64,000 bases of DNA from Bradyrhizobium sp. WSM3983. GTDB taxonomy: Bacteria > Pseudomonadota > Alphaproteobacteria > Rhizobiales > Xanthobacteraceae. The position numbers and the translations under genes are program-made. Shown one piece after another: positions 31,585-40,640 of this stretch. Location of the stretch: the NCBI RefSeq assembly GCF_000473045.1, contig NZ_AXAY01000016.1, forward strand, positions 180 through 64,179, read 5' to 3'. Position 1 is the stretch's first letter; the number at the start of each line of letters is the position of its first letter. Under the pieces are notes generated by a model. It was not told the origin of the DNA. It made no database searches and saw only the letters and a program-made list of their open reading frames with translations.

Positions 31585-32850
31585 ATGGTCCGCGCCGTGC
31601 ACGCGCCAAATCACCCAGGACAGAGACCGGCCTCATTCACCCCTGACTCCCGTCAGGCCTGGGTGCGGCTTTTGCTCGCACTGCTGATCGGCTCGATCGG
31701 CGGCGTCGGCATGTGGGCGGTCGTCGTGGTGATTCCCGTCGTGCAAGCCGAGTTCGCTGCCACGCGCGGTGCGGTGTCGCTGGCCTTCACACTGATGATG
31801 TTCGGCTTCGGGCTCGGCGGCGTGATCGCCGGCAAGATCACCGACAAGTTCGGCATTGTGCCCGCGATGGGGATCAGCATCGCCTTTCTCGGCGTCGCCA
31901 ATACGCTCGCGGGATTGTCGACCCAGCTCTGGCAGTTCGTGGCAGCCTATTTCCTGATCGGGCTCGGCACGTCCGCGACCTTCGCGCCGCTGATGGCAGA
32001 GGCCTCGCACTGGTTCGAGCGCTATCGCGGACTGGCCGTGACCATCGTCGCGAGCGGCAATTACGTGGCCGGCACGATGTGGCCGCCGCTCATCAGCACG
32101 GGCATGGAAAAGATCGGCTGGCGCACCACGCATATCGGCATCGCCGTCGTCTGCGTGGTGTTGATGTCGATCCTGGTGCTGGTCCTGCGCGTGCAGATGG
32201 GCGTTGACAAGGTCCGCAATCACGCCAACGCACCGCCGCCGCGGGTCGATCTCAGGCTGTCGACCAACACGCTAACGGCGCTGCTCTCGATCGCCAGCAT
32301 TTCCTGTTGCGTCGCCATGGCGATGCCGCAGGTGCATATCGTCGCCTATTGCGGCGATCTCGGCTACGGCGTGGCGCGCGGCGCCGAGATGCTGTCGCTG
32401 ATGATGGCCTGCGGCATCGTCAGCCGCATCGGCTCGGGCTACCTTGCCGACAAGATCGGCGGCATTCCGACTCTGCTGATCGGCGCGTTGGCGCAGGGCT
32501 TTGCGCTGGTGTTCTACCTGTTCTTCGACAGCCTCACTTCGCTCTATCTGATCTCCGCGATGTTCGGCCTGTTCCAGGGCGGCATCGTGCCGAGCTATGC
32601 CATCATCGTGCGCGAGGCGATGCCGGCAAGCGAAGCCGCAACCCGCGTCGGCATCGTGATCTTCGCCTCCGTATTCGGCATGTCCTTTGGTGGCTGGGTG
32701 TCCGGCATCATCTTCGATGCCACCGGCTCCTATGCGGCTGCGTTCGCCAACGGCGTGGCGTGGAATGCGCTCAATATCGGTATTGTAGTGACGCTGCTGA
32801 TCCGCTCGCGGATGAATTCGGTGAAGGCGGGACCGGGTTTTGCAACCTAG
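31585..32850 (+). CDS. MFS transporter
   Basis: The 421-residue product has twelve membrane helices in two halves. The MFS signature between helices 2 and 3 reads GGVIAGKITDKFGIVPAMG, and helix 4-5 carry GLGTSATFAPLMAEASHWFE. It resembles oxalate/formate-antiporter-type or NarK-like carriers, but the substrate cannot be read from sequence. The start is uncertain: ATGs at 31537 and 31585 both lack a good ribosome site. It diverges from the copper operon and overlaps the lspA start by 11 bases, so the two genes are translated together. Confidence 0.82.
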   Translation: MVRAVHAPNHPGQRPASFTPDSRQAWVRLLLALLIGSIGGVGMWAVVVVIPVVQAEFAATRGAVSLAFTLMMFGFGLGGVIAGKITDKFGIVPAMGISIAFLGVANTLAGLSTQLWQFVAAYFLIGLGTSATFAPLMAEASHWFERYRGLAVTIVASGNYVAGTMWPPLISTGMEKIGWRTTHIGIAVVCVVLMSILVLVLRVQMGVDKVRNHANAPPPRVDLRLSTNTLTALLSIASISCCVAMAMPQVHIVAYCGDLGYGVARGAEMLSLMMACGIVSRIGSGYLADKIGGIPTLLIGALAQGFALVFYLFFDSLTSLYLISAMFGLFQGGIVPSYAIIVREAMPASEAATRVGIVIFASVFGMSFGGWVSGIIFDATGSYAAAFANGVAWNALNIGIVVTLLIRSRMNSVKAGPGFAT

Positions 32851-33340
32851 GACGCCGTCACGTGTCAGCTTCCGCTGGATCTGGTTGATCACAGTTATCG
32901 TGCTGCTGGATCAGGGCACGAAGCAGCTCGTCGTCGGCTTGCTGGAACCCGATCGTCCGATGATCATTTTCTCGTCCACGGTATTGCCAACCATCGACTT
33001 CGTGTTGTCCTACAACAAGGGCATCTCGTTCAGCTTCCTGCGGTTCGCAGACAACGCCCAGCGCTGGCCGCTGGTTGGCCTCTCGCTTCTCGCCTGCGGA
33101 CTGTTGGCCTGGTGGCTTCGTCGCGTGCCGCCGAGCCAACCGATGCTGGCAGCCGGACTTGCCCTGATTATTGGTGGCGCGTTCGGCAATATGCTGGACC
33201 GCGCCCGGATCGGTTCGGTGATCGACTTTGTCCATCTCTCCTATCAGGCTTGGTCGTTCGCCATTTTCAACGTCGCCGACACCGCGATCACTTTGGGTGC
33301 AGTCGCGACCGTGGTGTCTTTATGTCTGGAGGCGGCCTAA
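32840..33340 (+). CDS. lspA: Lipoprotein signal peptidase (signal peptidase II), possibly a second copy
   Basis: LspA cleaves prolipoprotein signal peptides in the inner membrane. The 166-residue product has four membrane segments and the two catalytic aspartate motifs, GNMLDRARIGSVIDFVH (about 115-130) and FNVADTAITLG (about 143-152), plus N-terminal DQGTKQLV. The start is a TTG overlapping the MFS gene; no ATG is available before the first conserved motif. lspA normally lies near ileS, so in this place, coupled to an MFS gene, it is likely a paralog. Its stop overlaps the stop of the convergent DUF4864 gene. Confidence 0.85.
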   Translation: MQPRTPSRVSFRWIWLITVIVLLDQGTKQLVVGLLEPDRPMIIFSSTVLPTIDFVLSYNKGISFSFLRFADNAQRWPLVGLSLLACGLLAWWLRRVPPSQPMLAAGLALIIGGAFGNMLDRARIGSVIDFVHLSYQAWSFAIFNVADTAITLGAVATVVSLCLEAA

Positions 33341-33744
33341 ACCGCCTGTCCCGCCCTCAGCAGCGAGCAGCCGGTGATCTTGTAGCTGCCGTCCGCCTGC
33401 TGCTCGAGCGTGTAGAGCGCTTCCCAGGCTTCGCCATTGGCATCGATGATGTGAACGCGCTGGGCGACGGAGCTGCCTTCGATCTTGCTCTCGCCGAACT
33501 CAAAACTCCTGTGACGATAGACCGGCGCGTAGCCGTTTTGCACCATCGACATGAAGATGTCGGCTGCGGGGAAGAGCTGCTTGATCGTCGGTGCGGCATA
33601 GGAATAGGCGGCCGTGGCATCGTCGTGGCCGAAGGCTTGTTCCTGAGCCCGGATCACGCCTTGCGCTGTCGCGACATCGTCGGCGCGTGCGGGGATGGAG
33701 CTGCAAGCAATACTGAGAAAGACCAGCAAGGCGGCAATGCGCAT
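33337..33744 (-). CDS. DUF4864-type secreted protein
   Basis: The 135-residue product has a signal peptide (MRIAALLVFLSIACSSIPARA) and an NTF2/SnoaL-like small domain: VIRAQEQAFGHDDATAAYSY, APTIKQLFPAADIFMSMVQN, then YTLEQQADGSYKITGCSLL, which is the pattern of DUF4864. Function is unknown; it is probably periplasmic. The ATG at 33744 starts the signal peptide; an open frame further upstream has no family features. Its TAG overlaps the lspA TAA on the opposite strand by four bases. Confidence 0.78.
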   Translation of the reverse strand: MRIAALLVFLSIACSSIPARADDVATAQGVIRAQEQAFGHDDATAAYSYAAPTIKQLFPAADIFMSMVQNGYAPVYRHRSFEFGESKIEGSSVAQRVHIIDANGEAWEALYTLEQQADGSYKITGCSLLRAGQAV

Positions 33745-33809
33745 GGCAGGCTCCGCGTTGAAATCCCGGTGATGCCGATCCTGGCACGACCTTGGCAAAT
33801 ACGGACGCG

Positions 33810-34463
33810 CTATCGCTTCGGTTTCACCGCCGGCCTCGCGCGCTTGGCGGTGTGTGACTTGGCGGTGTGTGACTTGGCCTTCGTGCCGGCCTGCACGCGC
33901 AAACCATCCACGAACACGTCGAGCATCCGCAACACCGAGGATTGCCAGCCGGGCTGGTCGTGCATGTAGCACATGCCGACCAGGGCCCTGAGCAGGTCCT
34001 CGGGACTGACATCGCCTCGCATCTCGCCGGCCGCGACCGCGCGGTCGAGCAGCGAGCCAATTGCCTTGGTCAGACGGTCCATCGAGAAGGCAGCGAGGTC
34101 CGACGAACTCTGGAACGTCAGCGCCAATGCCGCCGACATGCCCTTTTTCGTCGCAACGAATTCGACGTTGGAGCGCAGCCAGCGCCTGAGCGCATCGACC
34201 GGGTCCTTGGCGTTCTTCAACTGCTCGGCGAGCTCGCTGAGCTGCTCGACCTCGCGCCGGTACACCGCCTCGAACAGATCCTCGCGCGTCGGAAAATGCC
34301 GGTAGAGCGTGCCGATGCCGACCCCGGCGCGCTTGGCCACGGCCTCCAGGCTCGCCTCCGGGCCGCCGGCGCTGAACACGACCTTGGCTGCCTCGAGCAC
34401 GCGCTCGCGATTGCGCACGGCATCGGCGCGGGGCCTGCGGGTCTGGTCGGTGTGGTCGTCCAT
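33810..34463 (-). CDS. TetR-family transcriptional regulator
   Basis: The 217-residue product has a TetR helix-turn-helix (about 20-65: RVLEAAKVVFSAGGPEASLE, AVAKRAGVGIGTLYRHFPTR) and a C-terminal domain with GMSAALALTFQSSSDL. The C-terminal tail has a basic tandem (KSHTAKSHTAKRA). The ATG at 34463 is chosen over an upstream ATG because the sequence before MDDHTDQTRR is not conserved-looking. It diverges from the aldehyde oxidoreductase operon across 239 bases, which show no clear palindrome, and may regulate it; the other neighbour is the DUF4864 gene on the same strand. Confidence 0.85.
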   Translation of the reverse strand: MDDHTDQTRRPRADAVRNRERVLEAAKVVFSAGGPEASLEAVAKRAGVGIGTLYRHFPTREDLFEAVYRREVEQLSELAEQLKNAKDPVDALRRWLRSNVEFVATKKGMSAALALTFQSSSDLAAFSMDRLTKAIGSLLDRAVAAGEMRGDVSPEDLLRALVGMCYMHDQPGWQSSVLRMLDVFVDGLRVQAGTKAKSHTAKSHTAKRARPAVKPKR

Positions 34464-34702
34464 ATCGGTAATGTAGATCACGAATTGGTTAGATTGAACC
34501 CTTGGCTCGCTGCATCGCGTTGTCTGCGCACGGGCTTTTGACGAATTCCAAATATTTTTCGGCGGCCCTTGTTAAGCGGAGGGTGCCTCCGTATCTTCGT
34601 TGGTGTCGGCCCGGAATGTGTCCGGGCGGCGCAATATCGGCGGGGGCCACGGCGGTGGCGCGCCGAACGATGAGCCATGTCCCTATCTGATCGGAGCCTT
34701 GT

Positions 34703-35200
34703 ATGAACCACTCCATCAGCCTCACCGTGAACGGTGCACGGCGCGACTTCGTCCTCGACGATCCGCGCGTCACGCTGCTCGATCTCCTGCGTGAGCGCCT
34801 CCATCTCACCGGAACCAAGAAGGGCTGCGACCGCGGCCAGTGTGGCGCCTGCACCATTCTCGTCGACGGCAAGCGTATCAACTCATGCCTCGCACTCGCC
34901 GTCAGCCATGACGGCGCCGACATCCTCACCATCGAAGGCGTCGCGCGGGGCGACCAGCTTCATCCGGTCCAGGCCGCCTTCATCGCCCATGACGGATTCC
35001 AGTGCGGCTTCTGCACGCCCGGCCAGATCATGAGCGCCATCGGCATGATGCAGGAAGCTCAGGCCGGCAACGATCCCGAACGCATCCGTGAATGCATGAG
35101 CGGCAATCTCTGCCGCTGCGGCGCCTATGCCGGCATCGTCGATGCCGTGCTGGAGGCGCAGGCCGGTGCCGACGAATCCAATCAGAGGCGCTCCGCATGA
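34703..35200 (+). CDS. Aldehyde oxidoreductase small [2Fe-2S] subunit (PaoA-like)
   Basis: The 165-residue product is the iron-sulfur subunit of a xanthine-oxidase-family enzyme. The plant-type [2Fe-2S] ligands are in GCDRGQCGACTILVDG and NSC, and the second cluster in CGFCTPGQ and CMSGNLCRCGAY. It has the length and fold of E. coli PaoA (YagT) without the twin-arginine signal found there, so this complex is probably cytoplasmic. GATCGGAGCCTTGT precedes the ATG. Its stop overlaps the start of the FAD subunit as ATGA; the molybdenum subunit follows, a three-gene operon. Confidence 0.88.
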   Translation: MNHSISLTVNGARRDFVLDDPRVTLLDLLRERLHLTGTKKGCDRGQCGACTILVDGKRINSCLALAVSHDGADILTIEGVARGDQLHPVQAAFIAHDGFQCGFCTPGQIMSAIGMMQEAQAGNDPERIRECMSGNLCRCGAYAGIVDAVLEAQAGADESNQRRSA

Positions 35201-36252
35201 AACAGTTCGATTATGTCAGGCCCGCCACGGTCGCTGAAGCCGTTGCCGCCGCCGCGCAGCCGGGCGCAACTTATCTTGCGGCCGGCACCAATCTGCTCGA
35301 TCTGATGAAGGGCGGCGTCAGCCGTCCGGATCGCCTCGTCGATGTCACGCATCTCGAAGGGCTCGATCGGATCGAACGCCTCGCCGACGGGTCGTTGCGA
35401 ATCGGTGCGCTCGTCAGCAATGCCGATCTCGCGCATGATGCGGGGTTCGCAAAATCCTATCCGGCCGTGGCAGAAGCGCTGCTCTCCGGCGCGTCGGCGC
35501 AATTGCGCAATGCGGCGACCGTGGGCGGCAACCTGCTGCAACGGACGCGGTGTGCATATTTCTACGACACCGCCAGCCGCTGCAACAAGCGCGAGGCCGG
35601 CAGCGGTTGCGACGCCCGCGATGGCGAGAACCGGACGCACGCCGTGCTTGGCTGGAGCAAGAGCTGCATTGCGACGAATCCCTCTGACTTCTGCGTGCCG
35701 CTGGTGGCGCTCGACGCCATCGTCGAGATCGAAGGCAAGAGCGGTCGTCGCGAGATCACGCTCGATGAACTGCACCGCCTGCCCGGCAATACGCCCGAGC
35801 GTGAGTCAGCCCTCGAACCTTGCGACCTCATCGTCGCGGTGCGTCTACCGCCCGCGGCGCGTGGTTTTGCCGCGCATGCGCGCTATCTCAAGGTTCGCGA
35901 GCGTACGTCCTACGCATTCGCCATCGTCTCGGCTGCGGCTGCGCTGCGGATCGAGAACGGCAAGATCGCGGAGGCGCGGCTTGCGCTCGGCGGCGTCGCC
36001 GCGAAGCCCTGGCGTGCCCGCGCCGCGGAAGACGTGCTCAAGGGCGTTGCGCCAACGGCAGATGCCTTCCGGGAAGCCGCCTGGCGCGCGCTCACCGATG
36101 CAAAGCCGTCCGGCGACAACGCCTACAAGATCGAGCTCGCACGCCGCATCGTCGTGCGCGCGCTGACCCTTGCCGCCGCCGGTACGCCCGCGCGTATTCC
36201 CGCGCTGCCGGCATCCCCCTTTGCTTCGACGTCTGGAGCCATCCATGCCTGA
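35197..36252 (+). CDS. Aldehyde oxidoreductase FAD subunit (PaoB-like)
   Basis: The 351-residue product has an FAD-binding PCMH domain (about 1-220: YLAAGTNLLDLMKGG, LRNAATVGGNLLQR) and a CO-dehydrogenase flavoprotein C-terminal domain (about 225-330). Between them is a cysteine-rich loop (RCAYFYD..SRCNKREAGSGC, about 128-148), which in E. coli PaoB binds an additional [4Fe-4S] cluster. That loop is why I call it PaoB-like rather than a generic FAD subunit. It transfers electrons between the iron-sulfur subunit and its acceptor. The ATG overlaps the previous stop, and the last eight bases overlap the large subunit start. Confidence 0.88.
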   Translation: MKQFDYVRPATVAEAVAAAAQPGATYLAAGTNLLDLMKGGVSRPDRLVDVTHLEGLDRIERLADGSLRIGALVSNADLAHDAGFAKSYPAVAEALLSGASAQLRNAATVGGNLLQRTRCAYFYDTASRCNKREAGSGCDARDGENRTHAVLGWSKSCIATNPSDFCVPLVALDAIVEIEGKSGRREITLDELHRLPGNTPERESALEPCDLIVAVRLPPAARGFAAHARYLKVRERTSYAFAIVSAAAALRIENGKIAEARLALGGVAAKPWRARAAEDVLKGVAPTADAFREAAWRALTDAKPSGDNAYKIELARRIVVRALTLAAAGTPARIPALPASPFASTSGAIHA

Positions 36253-38500
36253 GCTCAATCTCACCAGCGCTCCCGCCCATCTCCGTCACGGCTCGAGCAT
36301 CGGCCAGCCGCTCACCCGCCGAGATGGCGTGCTCAAGGTCAAAGGACAGGCGACCTACGCCGCCGACAATCATCCGCCCGGCATGCTGTTTGCTGTGATG
36401 GCGGTGTCCAGCATCGCGCATGGCCGCGTGACCTCACTCGATGTCGCTGCGGCCAAGCGTCATCCCGGCGTCATCGAAATCATGACGCCGGACCACAAGC
36501 CGCAGCTCGCGATCGATCCGGAGATCAAGACCAATCCGTTCGTGTTCCGGATGGAGGTGTTGCAGAGTAACGAGGTCCGCTACGCCAACCAGCCTATCGC
36601 GGTCGTGATCGCCGAGACGCTGGAGGCGGCAACTGAAGGCGCGGCGCTGCTGGCGCCGCGCTACGAGATGCTGCCCGCCCTCGTCGGCCTCGATGCCGGC
36701 GAAAGTTTCGTGCCACCGGTCGTCGGTGTCGGCAATCCCACAGAGAATCATCGCGGTGATATCGAGGCGGGCCTTGCGGCCGCCGACAAGCGGATCGAGG
36801 CCGTTTACGAGACGCCGCCGCAATATCACAACGCCATGGAGCCGCATGCGATCGTCGCCCATTGGGACGGCGACAATCTGTCGGTCGACATGCCGACCCA
36901 GGGCCTGATGCTGTCGCTTGGACGCATCGCCGAATTGTTCGGGATCGCGCCGGACAAGATCCACATCCGCAGCCCGTTCCTCGGCGGCGGCTTTGGCTCC
37001 AAGGGGCTCATGGCCGGTCCTCCCGTGCTCGGCCTGATGGCCGCAAAGCTGGTCGGCAGGCCGGTCAAGCTCGTGCTGCGGCGTGAGCAGATGTATGGCC
37101 CGGTCGGCCATCGCGCGCCGACGCGTCAGCGCCTGCGCATCGGTGCCGACGGCGAGGGGCGCCTGACCGCGCTCGATCACCATGCGCGCACCGTGTCGAG
37201 CACGTTCGACGACTTCTATGAACCGGCCGCCGATGCGTCGCACACCCTCTATGCCGCACCTGCAATCCGCACCTCGCACGATGCCGTGCGCGTCAACACC
37301 GGCACGCCGCTGTTCATGCGCGCACCGGGCGAGGCGACCGGATCGATTGCACTCGAAAGCGCGATCGACGAGATGGCCTGGGCCTGCGGTATCGATCCGC
37401 TCGCCTTCCGCTTGAAGAACTACGCCGAGGTCGAGCCGATCACCGGCAAGCCGTTCTCGTCCAAAGCGCTGCGCGCCTGTTACGATCAGGGCGCGGCGCG
37501 CTTCGGCTGGTCGAGGCGCCCGCTCCAGCCGCGGCAGATGCGCGACGATGCCGGCTTTCTGGTCGGCTGGGGTATGGGCACCGCGACGTTCCCCGCGCTG
37601 ATGTTCCAGGCCGAAGCGCGTGCGGCGATCCGCCGTGACGGCACCGGCGCGATGGAGATCGGCGCACATGACATGGGGCAGGGCGCCTGGACGGCGCTCG
37701 CCCAGATCGCAGCCGATGCCGTCGGGCTCGATATCGATCGCGTCACGTTCAAGGCCGGCACGTCGGACCTGCCTGATGCGGGCATCGCTGGCGGCTCGGC
37801 ACACACCGCGACCGCAGGCGCTGCGATCCACAGCGCCGGTGCTGCCGTGATCGCAAAGCTCGCCGATCTCGCCACCCATGACGAACGCTCGCCGCTGTTC
37901 GGCGCCGGCAATGCCGGCGTGATCGCGCGCGATGGCCGGTTGATCCGGCGCGACGACGAGAGCCGCAGCGAGAGCTATACCGAGATCCTCGCGCGTGCCG
38001 GCGTCGCCGAGGTCGAGGCGCGCGGCACCGGTGCGCCGAATCCGACGGCGATGGAGGAGTATGCGATGCATGCCCATGGCGCGGTGTTCGCGGAGGTGAA
38101 GGTCGATCCCGAGCTCGGCCAGGTCCGCGTCACCCGCATGGTCGGGGCCTTCGCGGCGGGGCGCATCGTCAACCCGCATCTGGTTAAGAGCCAGCTGTTC
38201 GGCGGTATGATCTGGGGCATGTCCTTTGCGCTGCATGAGGAGGCCATCACCGACCGCCGCAGCGGCCGGATCATGAACGCCAATCTCGGCGAGTATCATA
38301 TCCCGGTGAATGCCGACGTGCCGCCGCTCGACGTGGTCACGGTCGAGGAGCACGATCCGCACGTCAATGCGCTCGGCATCAAGGGCGTCGGCGAGATCGG
38401 TATCACCGGCAGCGCCGGCGCGGTCGCCAATGCCGTTTGGCACGCGACCGGCGTGCGGGTGCGGCGTTTCCCGATCAGGATCGAAGAGCTGCTGACGTAG
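36245..38500 (+). CDS. Aldehyde oxidoreductase molybdenum subunit (PaoC-like)
   Basis: The 751-residue product is the molybdopterin-binding catalytic subunit. It has the N-terminal aldehyde-oxidase domain (about 18-130: RRDGVLKVKGQATYAAD), molybdenum-cofactor-binding motifs (FLGGGFGSKG near 245, FMRAPGEATG near 360, MGQGAWTALAQIAADA near 480) and the C-terminal catalytic glutamate in GVGEIGITGSAGA (about 722). Likely substrates are aromatic or aliphatic aldehydes. No XdhC/PaoD-type maturation chaperone is encoded nearby, so one must come from elsewhere. The start at 36245 overlaps the FAD subunit gene by eight bases. Confidence 0.88.
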   Translation: MPELNLTSAPAHLRHGSSIGQPLTRRDGVLKVKGQATYAADNHPPGMLFAVMAVSSIAHGRVTSLDVAAAKRHPGVIEIMTPDHKPQLAIDPEIKTNPFVFRMEVLQSNEVRYANQPIAVVIAETLEAATEGAALLAPRYEMLPALVGLDAGESFVPPVVGVGNPTENHRGDIEAGLAAADKRIEAVYETPPQYHNAMEPHAIVAHWDGDNLSVDMPTQGLMLSLGRIAELFGIAPDKIHIRSPFLGGGFGSKGLMAGPPVLGLMAAKLVGRPVKLVLRREQMYGPVGHRAPTRQRLRIGADGEGRLTALDHHARTVSSTFDDFYEPAADASHTLYAAPAIRTSHDAVRVNTGTPLFMRAPGEATGSIALESAIDEMAWACGIDPLAFRLKNYAEVEPITGKPFSSKALRACYDQGAARFGWSRRPLQPRQMRDDAGFLVGWGMGTATFPALMFQAEARAAIRRDGTGAMEIGAHDMGQGAWTALAQIAADAVGLDIDRVTFKAGTSDLPDAGIAGGSAHTATAGAAIHSAGAAVIAKLADLATHDERSPLFGAGNAGVIARDGRLIRRDDESRSESYTEILARAGVAEVEARGTGAPNPTAMEEYAMHAHGAVFAEVKVDPELGQVRVTRMVGAFAAGRIVNPHLVKSQLFGGMIWGMSFALHEEAITDRRSGRIMNANLGEYHIPVNADVPPLDVVTVEEHDPHVNALGIKGVGEIGITGSAGAVANAVWHATGVRVRRFPIRIEELLT

Positions 38501-38513
38501 ATCTGAGCTAACC

Positions 38514-38540
38514 GGCGGGGCGAGTTCTTCTCGCTCCGCC
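38514..38540. terminator. Bidirectional hairpin between convergent genes
   Basis: GGCGGGGCGAG-TTCTT-CTCGCTCCGCC pairs along 11 positions with one G-T wobble. It lies 13 bases after the aldehyde oxidoreductase stop and three before the stop of the convergent regulator gene, so it can end transcription from both sides. Confidence 0.7.
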
Positions 38541-38543
38541 GCT

Positions 38544-39092
38544 TCAGAATGTCGGTGGTGTGCAGGCCGAGATCACTTCGCACGCTTTGCCGCCGACGCA
38601 GCGAAACCGATGCGGGCGGCGGCTCTCGAAATAATAGGCGTCGCCGGGATTGAGGATGCGCCGCTCGTCCTCGACGGTGACTTCGAGCTTTCCTGAAATT
38701 ACGATGCCGCCTTCCTCGCCGTCATGGACGAGATGCACGCGCCCGGTGTCGCTGCCGGGCTCGTAGCGCTCCTTCAGGATCTGCAGGGTTCGGCCGAACA
38801 GATTGTCGCCGATCTGCCGATACGAGATCGGCTTCTTGCCGACTTCCGTGAGCTCCTCGGCACGGTAGAAGATCTTGCGCCGGCTCTCCGGCTCCAGCGC
38901 GAAGAACTCGGCGAGCCCCATCGGGATGCCGTCGAGGATGCGCTTGAGCGCGCCGACCGACGGGTTCATCTGGTTGGATTCGATCAGCGAAATCGTCGAA
39001 TTGGTGACGCCGGCGCGCTTGGCGAGTTCCCGCTGCGACAGCTTGTGGCGCGCCCGGATGAATCGCAGCCGTCCACCGATGTCGACGCTCAT
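38544..39092 (-). CDS. XRE-family regulator with cupin domain (PuuR-like) 1
   Basis: The 182-residue product has an N-terminal helix-turn-helix (about 5-60: LRFIRARHKLSQRELAKRAG, VTNSTISLIESNQMNPSVGA) and a C-terminal cupin (about 105-180: VHDGEEGGIVISGKLEVTVE, LNPGDAYYFESRRPHRF). The layout matches E. coli PuuR, the repressor of putrescine catabolism. The ATG at 39092 gives the normal length; the frame extends upstream without support. It is divergent from the omega-aminotransferase gene (148 bases between starts), which it probably controls. The effector may be an amine or amino acid. Confidence 0.85.
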   Translation of the reverse strand: MSVDIGGRLRFIRARHKLSQRELAKRAGVTNSTISLIESNQMNPSVGALKRILDGIPMGLAEFFALEPESRRKIFYRAEELTEVGKKPISYRQIGDNLFGRTLQILKERYEPGSDTGRVHLVHDGEEGGIVISGKLEVTVEDERRILNPGDAYYFESRRPHRFRCVGGKACEVISACTPPTF

Positions 39093-39240
39093 GCCCCTGG
39101 TCCTGTTGCAGGTGTTGCGGATCGCGCAAATATGGACCGGCTGCCCCAGTGAAATCAATGGCTTGCAGCTCGCCAGAAAAGGACTTGTTGCCCTGTTGAA
39201 GCCGTGGCTCTGCTAGGTCGTCAGCAAAGGAGCGTGGCCC

Positions 39241-40569
39241 GTGACCCTTCATCAGATTCCGAACACTATCAAGACCGACTCGTTCTGGATGCCGTTCACG
39301 GCCAACCGTCAGTTCAAGAAGGCACCGCGCCTGTTCTCCTCGGCCGAGGGCATGCACTACACCACAGTCGACGGCCGCAAGGTGATCGACGGCTCCGCCG
39401 GCCTCTGGTGCGTCAATGCCGGCCACGGCCGCAAGCAGATTGCGGCTGCGGTCGAGCGGCAGCTGATGACGCTGGACTTCGCGCCGACGTTCCAGATGGG
39501 CCATCCGCTGGCGTTCGACTTCGCCGAGCGGCTCGCCGAGATCGCGCCGAAGGGCCTCGACCGCATCTTCTTCACCAACTCCGGCTCTGAATCGGTCGAC
39601 ACCGCGCTGAAGATCGCGCTCGCCTATCACCGCGCCAACGGCCAGTCGAGCCGCACCCGCCTGATCGGCCGCGAGCGCGGCTATCACGGCGTCGGCTTCG
39701 GCGGCACCTCGGTCGGCGGCATGGTCGCCAACCGCCGTGCCTTCGCTACGCTGCTGCCGGGCGTCGACCACATTCGCCACACCCATGATCTGACCCGCAA
39801 CGCCTTTGCCAAGGATCAGCCCGAGCATGGCGCCGAGCTTGCAGACGATCTCGAGCGTCTGGTCGCCTTGCACGGCGCCGAGACCATCGCCGCCGTCATC
39901 GTCGAGCCGGTGCCGGGTTCGACCGCGGTGCTGCCGCCGCCGAAGGGCTATCTGCAGCGCCTGCGCGCGATCTGTGACAAGCACGGCATCCTCTTGATCT
40001 TCGACGAGGTCATCACCGGCTTCGGCCGTCTTGGCACGCCGTTCGCCGCCAACTTCTTCGGCGTCACGCCGGACCTGATGACGACGGCCAAGGGCATCAC
40101 CAATGGCACCATTCCCTGCGGCGCGGTGTTCGCGAGCCGCAAGGTGCATGACGGCATGATGGTCGGTCCGGAGAACCAGATGGAGCTGTTCCACGGCTAC
40201 ACTTATTCCGCGCATCCGACCGCCTGCGCCGCCGGTATCGCGACGCTCGACATCTACAAGGACGAGGGCCTGCTCACGCGCGGTGCGACGATGGCCGAAT
40301 ACTGGCGCGATGCGCTGCATTCGCTCAAGGGCCTGCCCAACGTCGTCGACATCCGCAATTGCGGCCTGATGGGCGCGGTCGAGCTCGCGCCGCGTGACGG
40401 CGCCGCCGGCGCGCGCGGCTACGACGTCATGGTCGACTGCTTCAACACCGGCCTTTATCTGCGCATGAGCGGCGACAGCTTCGCAATGTCGCCTCCGCTC
40501 ATCGTCGAGAAGAGCCACATCGACCAGATGGTCTCGATCCTCGGTGACGCCATCAAGAAGGTGGCCTGA
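39241..40569 (+). CDS. Omega-amino acid:pyruvate aminotransferase-like (class III)
   Basis: The 442-residue product is a class III PLP aminotransferase. The PLP lysine is in TTAKGITNG (about 284), preceded by ILLIFDEVITGFGRLG with the PLP aspartate. The N-terminal FWMPFTANRQFKKAPRLFSS resembles beta-alanine:pyruvate aminotransferases. It would move the amino group of beta-alanine, GABA or a diamine to pyruvate. The GTG start follows AAAGGAGCGTGGCCC. A PuuR-like regulator gene is divergent, and a D-amino acid dehydrogenase gene follows by 71 bases. Pseudomonas beta-alanine:pyruvate aminotransferase is the closest match I can recall; actual substrate is open. Confidence 0.85.
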   Translation: MTLHQIPNTIKTDSFWMPFTANRQFKKAPRLFSSAEGMHYTTVDGRKVIDGSAGLWCVNAGHGRKQIAAAVERQLMTLDFAPTFQMGHPLAFDFAERLAEIAPKGLDRIFFTNSGSESVDTALKIALAYHRANGQSSRTRLIGRERGYHGVGFGGTSVGGMVANRRAFATLLPGVDHIRHTHDLTRNAFAKDQPEHGAELADDLERLVALHGAETIAAVIVEPVPGSTAVLPPPKGYLQRLRAICDKHGILLIFDEVITGFGRLGTPFAANFFGVTPDLMTTAKGITNGTIPCGAVFASRKVHDGMMVGPENQMELFHGYTYSAHPTACAAGIATLDIYKDEGLLTRGATMAEYWRDALHSLKGLPNVVDIRNCGLMGAVELAPRDGAAGARGYDVMVDCFNTGLYLRMSGDSFAMSPPLIVEKSHIDQMVSILGDAIKKVA

Positions 40570-40640
40570 TAATTGCTCTCGCCGTTTGCGGAGTTTTATC
40601 TTGCAGCGGCGCGCGTGATGCCGCGGGAGTTTGACCAAGC

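Noticed and set aside
36434..38443. A 669-residue open frame opposite the molybdenum subunit gene
   Set aside because: Antisense shadow in a high-GC gene; composition is skewed to Arg, Asp, Gly and Ala with no recognisable motif.
38722..40638. A 638-residue open frame on the minus strand opposite the aminotransferase
   Set aside because: It runs through the aminotransferase gene and into the regulator in the wrong frame; no family motif.
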